Positions 1 to 7,384 of a DNA stretch of 9,375 nucleotides are shown here, piece after piece (within the stretch, counting starts at the first letter, position 1; every line of letters begins with the position of its first letter). The notes under the pieces are model-generated. The model was given only the letters and a program-made list of their open reading frames with translations, was not told the origin of the DNA and did no database searches. Origin of the DNA: Spirochaetaceae bacterium (lineage in GTDB: Bacteria > Spirochaetota > Spirochaetia > Treponematales > Rectinemataceae). Location of the stretch: NCBI GenBank assembly GCA_003452735.1, contig DMNL01000120.1, positions 1 to 9,375 on the forward strand, given 5' to 3'. The translations under genes and the position numbers were made by a program.

Positions 1-84
1 GAAATAAATTTTTGTGCCAACCTATAGCCAAAAATGCATTTCTGGAAAAAACAGGAGGTTTGCTCGTTCATAAAAATTATTTCA
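1..84. other. Short AT-rich non-coding end downstream of the cas operon
   Basis: This stretch follows the stop codon of the last cas gene, read on the minus strand. It is AT-rich and shows no repeat-spacer pattern, no convincing terminator hairpin and no gene. In related type III-A loci the CRISPR array often follows cas2, so this could be the start of an array leader, but that is inference. The 9-mer GAAATAAAT occurs at 1-9 and again at 90-98, which is probably chance in AT-rich sequence. Confidence 0.5.
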
Positions 85-372
85 TTACAGAAATAAATGC
101 TTCTCATCGATATCGTAATCCGAATCAAAAAGACTCTTACCAAACCTCATTATACCTGAATAATCGAATTGGCACAAGGGAATATAAGCAACAGAATCAG
201 GATCCTCAATGATAAGCCCGATGCGCTTGCGGATCATCTCGATAGTTTCTCTAGAGCATGAAATCTCGAAAACCGAGCGCTGAACGCGATTACCATACGC
301 ATTAGCTATCTTTGCTACTTTCCGCAGCCGTTTTGTATCGCTGATATCGTAGATCAAAAGCCAATGGCTCAT
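85..372 (-). CDS. cas2: Second Cas2-family protein (Cas2b), divergent tandem paralogue
   Basis: A 95-residue Cas2-type ferredoxin-fold protein. Cas2 dimers bridge Cas1 dimers in the spacer-integration complex. The N-terminal strand WLLIYDI carries the conserved Asp at residue 9. It is followed by the family pattern KRLRKVA, a Gly-Asn-Arg-Val-Gln-Arg-Ser-Val-Phe block at 27-35, and the IPLC strand at 64-67. The length is normal for Cas2. Its ATG overlaps the stop of the preceding cas2 in an ATGA (369-372), so translation is probably coupled; a GAGG lies about 10 bases upstream. It differs from its neighbour in most helix residues and lacks the second Cys of the PLC-x2-C motif (Asp70 there). 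Both proteins end in an acidic residue pair followed by a hydrophobic tail (KHLFL here, VIFL in the other), which may be the Cas1-contact strand. A VapD-like Cas2-fold RNase is less likely, given the cas1 neighbour. Last gene of the operon. Confidence 0.88.
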   Translation of the reverse strand: MSHWLLIYDISDTKRLRKVAKIANAYGNRVQRSVFEISCSRETIEMIRKRIGLIIEDPDSVAYIPLCQFDYSGIMRFGKSLFDSDYDIDEKHLFL

Positions 373-644
373 AGAAATATAACCTCATCGGGATTGATGA
401 TATTGTTAGGTCCATCTGTCAAAGATAGTCGGCGACAATCTTCACAGAGTGGATAGATCACAATTGAATCGTACTTGCGGTTCATGATTTCCTTGAGACC
501 TTCTAAGAGATTCTCTAATATATCCTTTTCAGTATCGATCTGAAATGTGGACTTTTGAAGCCGTAGACCAAATTTTTCGCAGTAGGCTGCAACTTTATTA
601 AGGCGCTTAGGGTTCGCTATGTCATAAGATACAAGCCATATCAT
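369..644 (-). CDS. cas2: Cas2 adaptation protein (Cas2a)
   Basis: A 91-residue Cas2, the subunit that links Cas1 dimers and holds the prespacer duplex. It starts with strand MIWLVSYDI, with the conserved Asp at residue 8. Then come KRLNKVA, the GLRLQKSTF block at 26-34 and the YPLCEDC motif at 64-70, all typical of Cas2 from type I and III loci. I chose the ATG at 642-644 because AAGGTG (651-656) sits six bases upstream and Cas2 proteins normally begin directly on this strand. A GTG at 651-653 would add three residues and overlap the cas1 stop by four bases as GTGA, so it remains possible. The gene follows cas1 immediately and overlaps the second cas2 by four bases. Confidence 0.92.
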   Translation of the reverse strand: MIWLVSYDIANPKRLNKVAAYCEKFGLRLQKSTFQIDTEKDILENLLEGLKEIMNRKYDSIVIYPLCEDCRRLSLTDGPNNIINPDEVIFL

Positions 645-656
645 GGTGTTCACCTT
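645..656 (-). promoter_or_regulatory. Ribosome binding site deciding the first cas2 start
   Basis: On the minus strand AAGGTG (651-656) precedes the ATG at 642-644 by six bases. The same bases contain the alternative GTG start, which itself has only a weak purine stretch upstream. This favours the ATG. Confidence 0.5.
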
Positions 657-1735
657 ATGATAAAAGGCTTATATTCTGCTTCTTCATTCTGTAAGACTCT
701 TCGGAACCGATGCACTTGGTTTGCTATGATCTTTTGGTTAGACATGCGCTGGTTTTCAGGAGGATAGAAGATGACGCTCTCCATCTTCTCCTCGAATTTT
801 TCCGCGACCTTTTTTGCGCCCACCTTGCTTAATAAAATGCCTTTAATTGCTTCGCTCGTTTCGATTTGCTCTGTCTCACTCTGATCCGCTTCTGCTTGAT
901 GCAAGGGAGCATCGTCGCTTGTTACCGAAAAATCAACGATCTCGAAATCACTAGCTGTAAGAATACCAAGGTTGAAGAGTGCACATGCTAGGGTATCGCA
1001 GATAGAAGCTCGATACTCCTCCATGAGATCGAAGGTGAGGCTTCGCTTGCCATATTCTAGGGTGTGGAGATAGCCAGCATAAGGATCGAGGCCTTCCATT
1101 TCGATAAAGCTATCTACCCGATACATAAGTAAAGTATACAGAAAGCTCATGACTGCATTCACGTTGTCACGCGGCGGATTCATGGATCTTCCTTTGAAGA
1201 TAGCCCATTCGGGATTGATATTTAGGCGAAAGGCAGAAAAGTAAAGTTTTGAACCCAGGCCTTCGTGTCCACGGATAGATTCGATGCTTTTAGCAATCTC
1301 TACAGCTGCGAGGTTGCGCTTGGATTGTTCGATGGTGCTCTCTACATTTATTCGATTGCTTTTTCGATTGATTCGCTGCATGAAGGAGATCTGGTTGCTG
1401 ATTTTTCCTATAGCAATGCTACGGGCAATTTTAAGGCAGAAATCTGGTTCCTTGAGGGACTCATACTGGCGCTTGCGTAGAAATACGTTCTTTCCCTCCT
1501 CAAATTCTAGTTTGCCATTGAACTTTCCATTGGCGCTCAAAAAGATTGTGTCAATTTGGTTGCGCATTATAAGTCGTAGCGCACTTCCAGTTATCTCTAT
1601 ATTCCCCGCTATGATGATGCGATCGGTTCTGTGAAGGAAAATCTTACGTGTTTCTCCGCTGCCAGAAACAAACATGAGTGCATCATTCTGTTTGGCGAGC
1701 TTGCCATGGTCCGAGAGGATATAGACCGTGCCCAT
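650..1735 (-). CDS. cas1: Cas1 integrase of the CRISPR adaptation complex
   Basis: A 361-residue Cas1, the metal-dependent integrase that inserts spacers at the leader end of the array as a complex with Cas2. The N-terminal beta domain covers about residues 1-85. In the helical domain the metal ligands are visible: Glu158 in RGHEG, His224 in GYLHTLEYGKRS, and Glu239 (with Asp236) in DLMEEYR. All the catalytic residues expected for the family are present. Residues about 273-296 form a Glu/Asp/Ser/Gln-rich stretch just before the C-terminal helices, which looks like a flexible acidic insertion. It starts 10 bases after csm5, with a modest GAGGG upstream, and is followed directly by two cas2 genes. 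It most resembles Cas1 of type I/III loci; no reverse transcriptase or Cas6 fusion is present. Confidence 0.96.
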   Translation of the reverse strand: MGTVYILSDHGKLAKQNDALMFVSGSGETRKIFLHRTDRIIIAGNIEITGSALRLIMRNQIDTIFLSANGKFNGKLEFEEGKNVFLRKRQYESLKEPDFCLKIARSIAIGKISNQISFMQRINRKSNRINVESTIEQSKRNLAAVEIAKSIESIRGHEGLGSKLYFSAFRLNINPEWAIFKGRSMNPPRDNVNAVMSFLYTLLMYRVDSFIEMEGLDPYAGYLHTLEYGKRSLTFDLMEEYRASICDTLACALFNLGILTASDFEIVDFSVTSDDAPLHQAEADQSETEQIETSEAIKGILLSKVGAKKVAEKFEEKMESVIFYPPENQRMSNQKIIANQVHRFRRVLQNEEAEYKPFIIR

Positions 1736-1745
1736 AGCCTAGCCC

Positions 1746-2870
1746 TCATGCCTCTTTTTCACTGACGAGAGCGCAACGCACCCAACCCATGGGCAAAAGC
1801 ATGTTTTTATATTTGAAGAGAGTGCGCGTTTTAGTTTCAAAAGCTTTTTTACCTGGAGCGCGTTCCGTCGAGAAGGTAAGGTATTCGATCTGACTATGGC
1901 ATCCTAAGCGGGCCATAAACTCTCTCTCTTGGTTTAGATTACTAAATGCATCGTCGATGTACTTGTATCCATTGTAAAGCTCGTCTGGAGCATCTCGATA
2001 AAAGAGTTCATATTCTTTGTTAAGTGCTGTTTCGTAGAATTCGTTGCAGCGATCGGCTATTTCTTGGAACGATCGAGGAGTAATCCTAAAGGGATGCTTT
2101 TTAATAAGTCTATCGTCGAGCGCGATAGTTGTGGTAGTAGTAATAGGCTCTGCATTATCTCCTTCGCAAAGAGAGCTGATTGCGGCTGACTTGATGACTT
2201 CTTCATTAATAGCAATGTTTTCAGATTCCCCCTTGACTCGATTGTAAAGGGCAAGCTGGCCCACGATGCGCGAATCGCGAGCGGGAAAGATAGCATCTGT
2301 AATCTTCAAGGCTCGCAATGGATCCGCTTGGGCTTTATACTTCTGGTCACGCATGCACTCGATAACAGAAAGCATGTCCTGTTCTTTTAGCTGCTTATGC
2401 GTTTTTGCAAACTCTTGCGCGTGTGGATCGAGGATAGCAGTGCGAATCGCTCCTTTGATCGAAGAGCCGGGGATGTACGGTTTCTTGGTATAAAGGCTAC
2501 AGATAGTAGGCTGGATTACAAAGCTATTCTGCGGTCTCTTTTCGAGCTCCTGCCATAGATTTAAGATTTCGTTCGTAATCTCGGCTAAGTAGAAGATGCA
2601 TTCTTGATGGGAGAGAATAATCTTGCAAGCAATTTCATTGTATGTCTGACGAAGATGAGGAAAATCGTCCTTTGCGATGAGAGCTTCAAGCCTTTCTATT
2701 TGGTCTGTTGTCATAAAGCTAACTAGCCGTTCATCGTTGAATCGGACATATTTATAGTTTTGTCCTTGTGGGCTCATTTTAAGTAGAGTATATGAAAAAG
2801 GCATTAGATCCTCGCCAGTTCCGATATGTATAGGTGTTATTGGTGTGATGCTGATCTCATAAATTATCAT
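1746..2870 (-). CDS. csm5: Csm5, Cas7-like RAMP protein at the crRNA 3' end
   Basis: A type III-A effector subunit of 374 residues from the chosen start. In known Csm complexes Csm5 caps the Csm3 filament at the crRNA 3' end and takes part in crRNA 3' maturation. Family marks are the N-terminal TPIHIGTGED near residues 12-21, the RAMP signature YIPGSSIKGAIRTAIL at 132-147, and the LPMGW motif close to the C-terminus (359-363). The upstream ATG at 2898-2900 has no ribosome binding site. The ATG at 2868-2870 has GGAGG (2877-2881) six bases upstream and begins directly on the first RAMP strand, so I prefer it. This leaves a 14-base overlap with csm4. The stop lies 10 bases before cas1, so no gene for a Csm6-type effector lies between them. 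Confidence 0.93.
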   Translation of the reverse strand: MIIYEISITPITPIHIGTGEDLMPFSYTLLKMSPQGQNYKYVRFNDERLVSFMTTDQIERLEALIAKDDFPHLRQTYNEIACKIILSHQECIFYLAEITNEILNLWQELEKRPQNSFVIQPTICSLYTKKPYIPGSSIKGAIRTAILDPHAQEFAKTHKQLKEQDMLSVIECMRDQKYKAQADPLRALKITDAIFPARDSRIVGQLALYNRVKGESENIAINEEVIKSAAISSLCEGDNAEPITTTTTIALDDRLIKKHPFRITPRSFQEIADRCNEFYETALNKEYELFYRDAPDELYNGYKYIDDAFSNLNQEREFMARLGCHSQIEYLTFSTERAPGKKAFETKTRTLFKYKNMLLPMGWVRCALVSEKEA

Positions 2871-3786
2871 TAGCGGCCTCCTCTTCTTGGAAGGTAGCAT
2901 AAAGCGTTATTCCGCAACTGTGTATTCGAGCATCTGGATGCACATTGGGTACAAGGCCTCCGACATAGTCTTTTTGAGGGCGATCGAAGGTGGTTCCTTC
3001 GTCATAGAAAACCAGAGGTTTTTTGAAGGGATTCATGGTTGCGCTAAAGATAGAACCAAGCTTTCCACTGCGGACTACGATCTTTGTCGATAGGTTCTCT
3101 AGTTTGTCGCCCTTAACGGGTATAAAAGTACCTAAGGACATAGCTCTCCTTCCTTGCAATGGGGGCTTTTCTTCCTTGATGTCGAGCAGCTTCACATTGC
3201 CATATCCGATAGAGCTCTTTCCACCATATCCATTTCGAAGGCCCTGTTCGATGCGACGCTCCAACTCATCTTTTGTCCAAGAAGAAAAACAATAGACATC
3301 GAATTGGTTGATCAATCTTCGTCTCGATGTTTCGGTACTACGTTCATACCAATAGAGTCCCTGTTCGCTCCATAGTTTTTCGCCTTCAACTGTGGAAGAA
3401 ATTCTATCGATTGCGTTGCGTATTCTCGACTCCGATGCCATGGCGACATGCTGCAGATCGTTATTCTTGATTAGGTTATCTAGCATTTGCCAGCCAATGG
3501 GTTGTGCGAAAAGTTCTTTAGGTAGATAGCCTATTTTCATAAGCTTCTTGATGTTAGGCGAATCAGGAGGAGCTATACGAAGCAATGGCCTCGGCAGGTA
3601 ACCACAAGGGAAAGCATGCGAGAGAACGAGCGGTGGGCTTTCGTCATAATGTTGTAAGAAGGCTTCCAGCGCTTCTTCGCCTTCTTCGAGCGCAATACCC
3701 CAGGCGATATGCCCCCAGAGCGTATCGCTCACTATGGGGATCTTGAGAAGACCCTGCACCTTAAGAATGGCACGGTAGCAATTCAT
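2857..3786 (-). CDS. csm4: Csm4, Cas5-like RAMP protein of the effector base
   Basis: A 309-residue Csm4, the Cas5-group subunit that binds Cas10 and grips the repeat-derived 5' tag of crRNA. Visible marks are the N-terminal IPIVSDTLWGHIAW (17-29), typical of Csm4; GYLPRPLL (62-69); the NAIDR motif (124-128); and a glycine-rich loop GYGGKSSIGYG (186-196). The length is usual for the family. The start has AAGGAGG six bases upstream (in 3793-3799). It follows csm3 by 29 bases, the widest gap in the operon, and overlaps csm5 by 14 bases. No residue pattern suggests nuclease activity, as expected for Csm4. Confidence 0.94.
   Translation of the reverse strand: MNCYRAILKVQGLLKIPIVSDTLWGHIAWGIALEEGEEALEAFLQHYDESPPLVLSHAFPCGYLPRPLLRIAPPDSPNIKKLMKIGYLPKELFAQPIGWQMLDNLIKNNDLQHVAMASESRIRNAIDRISSTVEGEKLWSEQGLYWYERSTETSRRRLINQFDVYCFSSWTKDELERRIEQGLRNGYGGKSSIGYGNVKLLDIKEEKPPLQGRRAMSLGTFIPVKGDKLENLSTKIVVRSGKLGSIFSATMNPFKKPLVFYDEGTTFDRPQKDYVGGLVPNVHPDARIHSCGITLYATFQEEEAANDNL
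2871..2882 (-). promoter_or_regulatory. Ribosome binding site deciding the csm5 start
   Basis: On the minus strand AGGAGG (2877-2882) lies six bases before the ATG at 2868-2870, inside the 3' end of csm4. The earlier in-frame ATG at 2898-2900 has nothing comparable upstream. This supports the shorter Csm5 and translation coupled to csm4. Confidence 0.7.
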
Positions 3787-3815
3787 GATTGACCTCCTTG
3801 AAGGGCCTTAGGATT

Positions 3816-4481
3816 TCAGCTAAACGAAATCGGCGTGCCAACTTCATCTTTGAGGTCGATAAAGCTTATCTTGCCATTGCCGCGGCTACCACCTCCGCCC
3901 AGGTAGTCGTTCTGCAAAAGCTTTAGAGATTCTATAACGGTCGTTTTGAAGAGCTCTTCGTCTTTAGCTCCACCATCGCCAGTATCAAGCACGCGATAGA
4001 CTATTTCGAGATCGAAGGTTACGCCCGGAGCTACACGCTCGAGAGGACGAGGATTGGCCTCAGCCGTGACTCTGTTTATAGAGTTTTCGCTCTTTTCTTC
4101 AATTATTAAATCTGCTTTATCAATGAATTCCTGGGAAAGTGATGCGTCGCGAACGATAAGTCGTGTAGGACCACGCCTTTTGGCATCTTGATCTTTCTCG
4201 CGCGAGATACCAGCACCAAAGACTCTGCAAATAGGACAGTCTTCTGCACCACAGCTACAAAGACTGCCATTTATGCTAATTTTTCCAAGTTTCCATTCCA
4301 TGAGGGAACGCATTTTGCCTTTCAGAGAAGAACCTGGAATATAGGGGAGGCTGGTCATGGGGTCCTTAATGATGGGATTATCCATGCCGCCGATCTCAAG
4401 TGCATCGGTGGACGCACCGATATGTAGCCCTGTTTCGATTTTGATTTTGCCAGTGATTTTCTTAATTTGTTGGATTTTCAT
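3816..4481 (-). CDS. csm3: Csm3, Cas7-like backbone and target-RNA nuclease
   Basis: A 221-residue Csm3, the repeated backbone subunit of the Csm effector that cuts target RNA at six-base intervals. Asp34 in EIGGMDNP sits where the catalytic Asp of characterised Csm3 proteins lies (residues 32-33). The RAMP signature YIPGSSLKGKMRS covers 47-59. A Cys cluster C75-x-C77-x4-C82-x2-C85 looks like the zinc site of the family. A glycine-rich loop GGGGSRGNGK lies at 195-204. The start has AAGGAG seven bases upstream, in the 17-base gap after csm2. All key residues are intact, so RNase activity is expected. Confidence 0.96.
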   Translation of the reverse strand: MKIQQIKKITGKIKIETGLHIGASTDALEIGGMDNPIIKDPMTSLPYIPGSSLKGKMRSLMEWKLGKISINGSLCSCGAEDCPICRVFGAGISREKDQDAKRRGPTRLIVRDASLSQEFIDKADLIIEEKSENSINRVTAEANPRPLERVAPGVTFDLEIVYRVLDTGDGGAKDEELFKTTVIESLKLLQNDYLGGGGSRGNGKISFIDLKDEVGTPISFS

Positions 4482-4498
4482 TGCCTATCTCCTTATGT

Positions 4499-4972
4499 CT
4501 ATTTTCTTCGCGCAATCTCATAATAGTAACCATAGAGCGCCTCGAGGAATGTCGCATAAGCTTTATAAGCTTCAGCTGATCTACAATCGTCTGCAAGCTG
4601 GAATATGAGCTTTTTTAAATTATTATAATAGGATTCATCTATCTTGTTGTCTTCACTCTTTCTCTTGCAAAGATAGCTGATTTTTGCCTTCTGCATGAGC
4701 ACTTGAGGATAGATATCTTCCCACTTCTGCCCTGCTTCAAGTGCAAACTTGTGACGCTTGACCTCATCGAAAACTTTGCGCATCTGACTCTTCGAGACAT
4801 TTTGGATAGCTTTAGCAATCTGTGTTAGAAGCTCTTCTTTAAAGAGCTCTGCATTTAGCTTACCATTTTCTGTCAAAAGGGATGGCAAGCTCGGTAGATT
4901 GGCTGCTTGTTGAACAGGCCGTTGATTGTAGCCTGCGCGCCAAGCTGCTTTGCCTTGATTGTTGTCTGTCAT
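4499..4972 (-). CDS. csm2: Csm2, small helical subunit of the effector inner filament
   Basis: A 157-residue, mostly helical and charged protein in the normal csm2 position between cas10 and csm3. Csm2 subunits line the inner filament along the crRNA-target duplex. The N-terminal about 30 residues are Gln/Asn/Pro-rich and probably disordered. The core runs from about residue 40, and the C-terminal helix with AYATFLEALYGYYYE is characteristic of the family. AAGGAG lies seven bases before the ATG, and the gene starts 12 bases after the cas10 stop. Csm2 sequences diverge fast, so part of this call rests on position. Confidence 0.9.
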   Translation of the reverse strand: MTDNNQGKAAWRAGYNQRPVQQAANLPSLPSLLTENGKLNAELFKEELLTQIAKAIQNVSKSQMRKVFDEVKRHKFALEAGQKWEDIYPQVLMQKAKISYLCKRKSEDNKIDESYYNNLKKLIFQLADDCRSAEAYKAYATFLEALYGYYYEIARRK

Positions 4973-4984
4973 GGCTTTTCTCCT

Positions 4985-7384
4985 TTATATTTTTGTTGTT
5001 ATTGATCGTATGCTATAGAGCGCGTAACACAAGCTGATTTTAGATTTCCACATCATTTGGTAATGATTACTAGTGAGCTCTGCTAGAAGATTATCCCAAA
5101 ACTGCGCAGGAACTCTGCAGCTTTTCATTTCGCGATAGCGGGCAATGGTGTATTTCAGTTGTGAAAGCCAGAGAGCATTGGTAGAGCTAATATCACCTTC
5201 CGCTAGCATGGACCATGCGCGATTGCTGAGATCGAGCAGTTTTCTAAAAAGGCTTACAGGTAATTCTTGACGTCCTAGATGGTCAGCATACCGTTTCCCA
5301 TTGTTGTACAGAAGATCGAATTCCTGCCATGAAACAGGTATAGAAAACACACATAGGGAATTCTTGCTTGGCTGTGCCTTTGCTCGTTCGAGCTGGCGCT
5401 CTGCTTCTTCAGCGAGCATAGGGATTGGCATATTAGAGTCTGCGAGAGCGATTCCTGCCGATAGAGTTAGTGATGGGTTATGAAAGCTGAAAGATGCAAA
5501 CTGAGCCTGTATATCTCGGGCAAAATCGAAGATTACATTCCAAGGCCCTAGGACGCAGATATCATCGCCTCCTGAGTAGACGGTATAGATTGATTCAGCA
5601 TAGTCCTTTTGTTCTTGTATCCACTTATTAAGTTTGACAGAGAAGAAATAGTGCATTTGTCGGCTCAAAGATGCATATTTTGAAAGGCTAACTTTTGCGC
5701 CTAACCCTTCTCTGAAGATAGTGCCGAGGTTATCGACATCTGCTTTGAACATGGCAAGCTTCTGGGTGCCTGTAGCTTTTTTGGCAATTTCTTCAAACAT
5801 TAGCACTCTTGGCTCACCATTCTTATCTATAGCTATAGGAACATGATAGGGCGCGGGGTGGAAGGCCATAAATGAGCCTGTGCCATATCCATTGATGCAG
5901 TATTGAATACCGCTGCCTTCTAATTGACCTACTACAGGGAAAAACCCAAACGAAGCACTTTTTTTCTGAGCATTGTCTTCTGCAGGGTCAAGGATTTCGA
6001 GGACCACAGCATGTGCCTTAGGTAGACGAGTGCCAAGGGAGATGAGAGCATCGCAATGGCTACAAATTACTTCTTCATCCTTCCGGTCTCTCTGAGCAGG
6101 GCGGTAGTCACAGAGCGTGCAGACGGAATTTCCTTCGCCGATAGATTCTCGTGCTGCTTCATAATAATGATCAATATAATGCCCTTGAGTATCAAGAACG
6201 GACTGAAAGCGCTTTTGCTTGCCTTTGTAATTTGAGGCATGAATTGTCTGAAGTAGCTCCGGAGTGTTCTCTTGTGTGAGATCTTGCAGAGAAACCTCCG
6301 CGCCCAGGGTGATGTTGAGCGAGAGTGTCCCAAGGTATTCGCGCAAAAGAAAGCCGTTGATTTCTTTTTCGTAGTTTTCTACAGCAATTCGCACTTTTTC
6401 TGTATTGGGTAGAAGCAGCATGAAATTTCCGCCCCCATTTATGATTTCGCACTGAGATACAACTCCGCTTCGCACAATTAGGCTATGTGCTGCACTCTTG
6501 CAGAGTGCTTCGATTTGAAAACTTCGCGCACGCAATAGTTTGGAAGATTTGTCGTTTTTTTTCAGATTGAAGATATGCTTTTGGATACCCTGAACATCAC
6601 CATAGACAAAGAGCCATTTCTTATCAGCCACATTGAATATCGACACTTCGGAATAGTCTTTTTTCTCAGCATGATATGCATAAGCACACACAGAAAATGC
6701 AGCGGTGACTTTAGAATGATCATAGAGGGAGACATCAGGCTCTGTTTTATAGGTTGCAGAAGGAATTAGGCTCGTCCATCGTTCAAGGATGCTATCGAGA
6801 TTCACCAGATACTGGAAAGTATTGGTAGAAATCGGAAGTCTTTTCCAATCAATTAGAAACTGATCCCAAAGAACCGAGTAGTCTTCCTGGGTTAGTTTTT
6901 CTTTCAGTTGAGTATCATCATCATCTAGTTTTCCAAGACCCAGATAATGCTGATGAATTGCCTCTCTCTCCGGAAGAGTAATAAGAGAGAGAACTGAACA
7001 GATTGGAGTTTCATAGAATTTTTGTTCGATTCTTTCTTGTTTTTGTTTGATACGATCGAGGCCACTAGCTGCCCAATCTCCCAAGGTTATGAAATTATCT
7101 TCTTCAGATGATGGATTGTGATGATATGCTGCAAGATGGGCAATCTTCTCAGCATATGTTTCAGATCCCAAAGATTTTTTCAAACAGTCTTCCAGAAAAC
7201 CATATGTATAAAGTGCATGTAGATGGGAATATTGCCCGCTCGATTTATCCTGTGGAAGAATTTGCCCTTCCATTTCCGTTTTGAAAAGATCTTTGCGACC
7301 AGCCCTCTGCGCAAATTTGCCGATATCATGCAGCAAAGCAGCAACAGCAATAGGAAAGATGTCGCGTTCATTCGATGCTTGCAT
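4985..7384 (-). CDS. cas10: Cas10 (Csm1), HD nuclease and cyclic oligoadenylate synthase
   Basis: The large type III-A subunit, 799 residues from the chosen start. The HD domain has LLHDIGKFAQ with His19-Asp20 and a second histidine pair HHNP at 88-91, consistent with single-stranded DNase activity. The first Palm domain begins near WLFVYGDVQGIQ (about 257-268) and includes INGGGNF (about 315-321). A Cys4 zinc ribbon follows (C422-x2-C425, C441-x2-C444). The second Palm has FKADVDNLG with Asp549 and Asp551, and SGGDD with the cyclase motif at 605-608. The C-terminal helical domain follows. Both activities look intact. GGAGG (7391-7395) lies six bases before the ATG at 7382-7384 and three before the adjacent ATG at 7385-7387. 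A longer reading from 7420 has no such site. The chosen start overlaps the cas6 end by 17 bases. Confidence 0.97.
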   Translation of the reverse strand: MQASNERDIFPIAVAALLHDIGKFAQRAGRKDLFKTEMEGQILPQDKSSGQYSHLHALYTYGFLEDCLKKSLGSETYAEKIAHLAAYHHNPSSEEDNFITLGDWAASGLDRIKQKQERIEQKFYETPICSVLSLITLPEREAIHQHYLGLGKLDDDDTQLKEKLTQEDYSVLWDQFLIDWKRLPISTNTFQYLVNLDSILERWTSLIPSATYKTEPDVSLYDHSKVTAAFSVCAYAYHAEKKDYSEVSIFNVADKKWLFVYGDVQGIQKHIFNLKKNDKSSKLLRARSFQIEALCKSAAHSLIVRSGVVSQCEIINGGGNFMLLLPNTEKVRIAVENYEKEINGFLLREYLGTLSLNITLGAEVSLQDLTQENTPELLQTIHASNYKGKQKRFQSVLDTQGHYIDHYYEAARESIGEGNSVCTLCDYRPAQRDRKDEEVICSHCDALISLGTRLPKAHAVVLEILDPAEDNAQKKSASFGFFPVVGQLEGSGIQYCINGYGTGSFMAFHPAPYHVPIAIDKNGEPRVLMFEEIAKKATGTQKLAMFKADVDNLGTIFREGLGAKVSLSKYASLSRQMHYFFSVKLNKWIQEQKDYAESIYTVYSGGDDICVLGPWNVIFDFARDIQAQFASFSFHNPSLTLSAGIALADSNMPIPMLAEEAERQLERAKAQPSKNSLCVFSIPVSWQEFDLLYNNGKRYADHLGRQELPVSLFRKLLDLSNRAWSMLAEGDISSTNALWLSQLKYTIARYREMKSCRVPAQFWDNLLAELTSNHYQMMWKSKISLCYALYSIRSITTKI

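Noticed and set aside
12..212. Plus-strand 66-codon reading frame preceded by an AGGAGG at 53-58
   Set aside because: It lies mostly antisense to the second cas2, the AGGAGG is inside the frame rather than before its ATG, and the product shows no recognisable domain.
1284..1634. Plus-strand 116-codon frame opposite cas1
   Set aside because: It is the antisense shadow of cas1; its composition follows from the complementary codons and no domain is visible.
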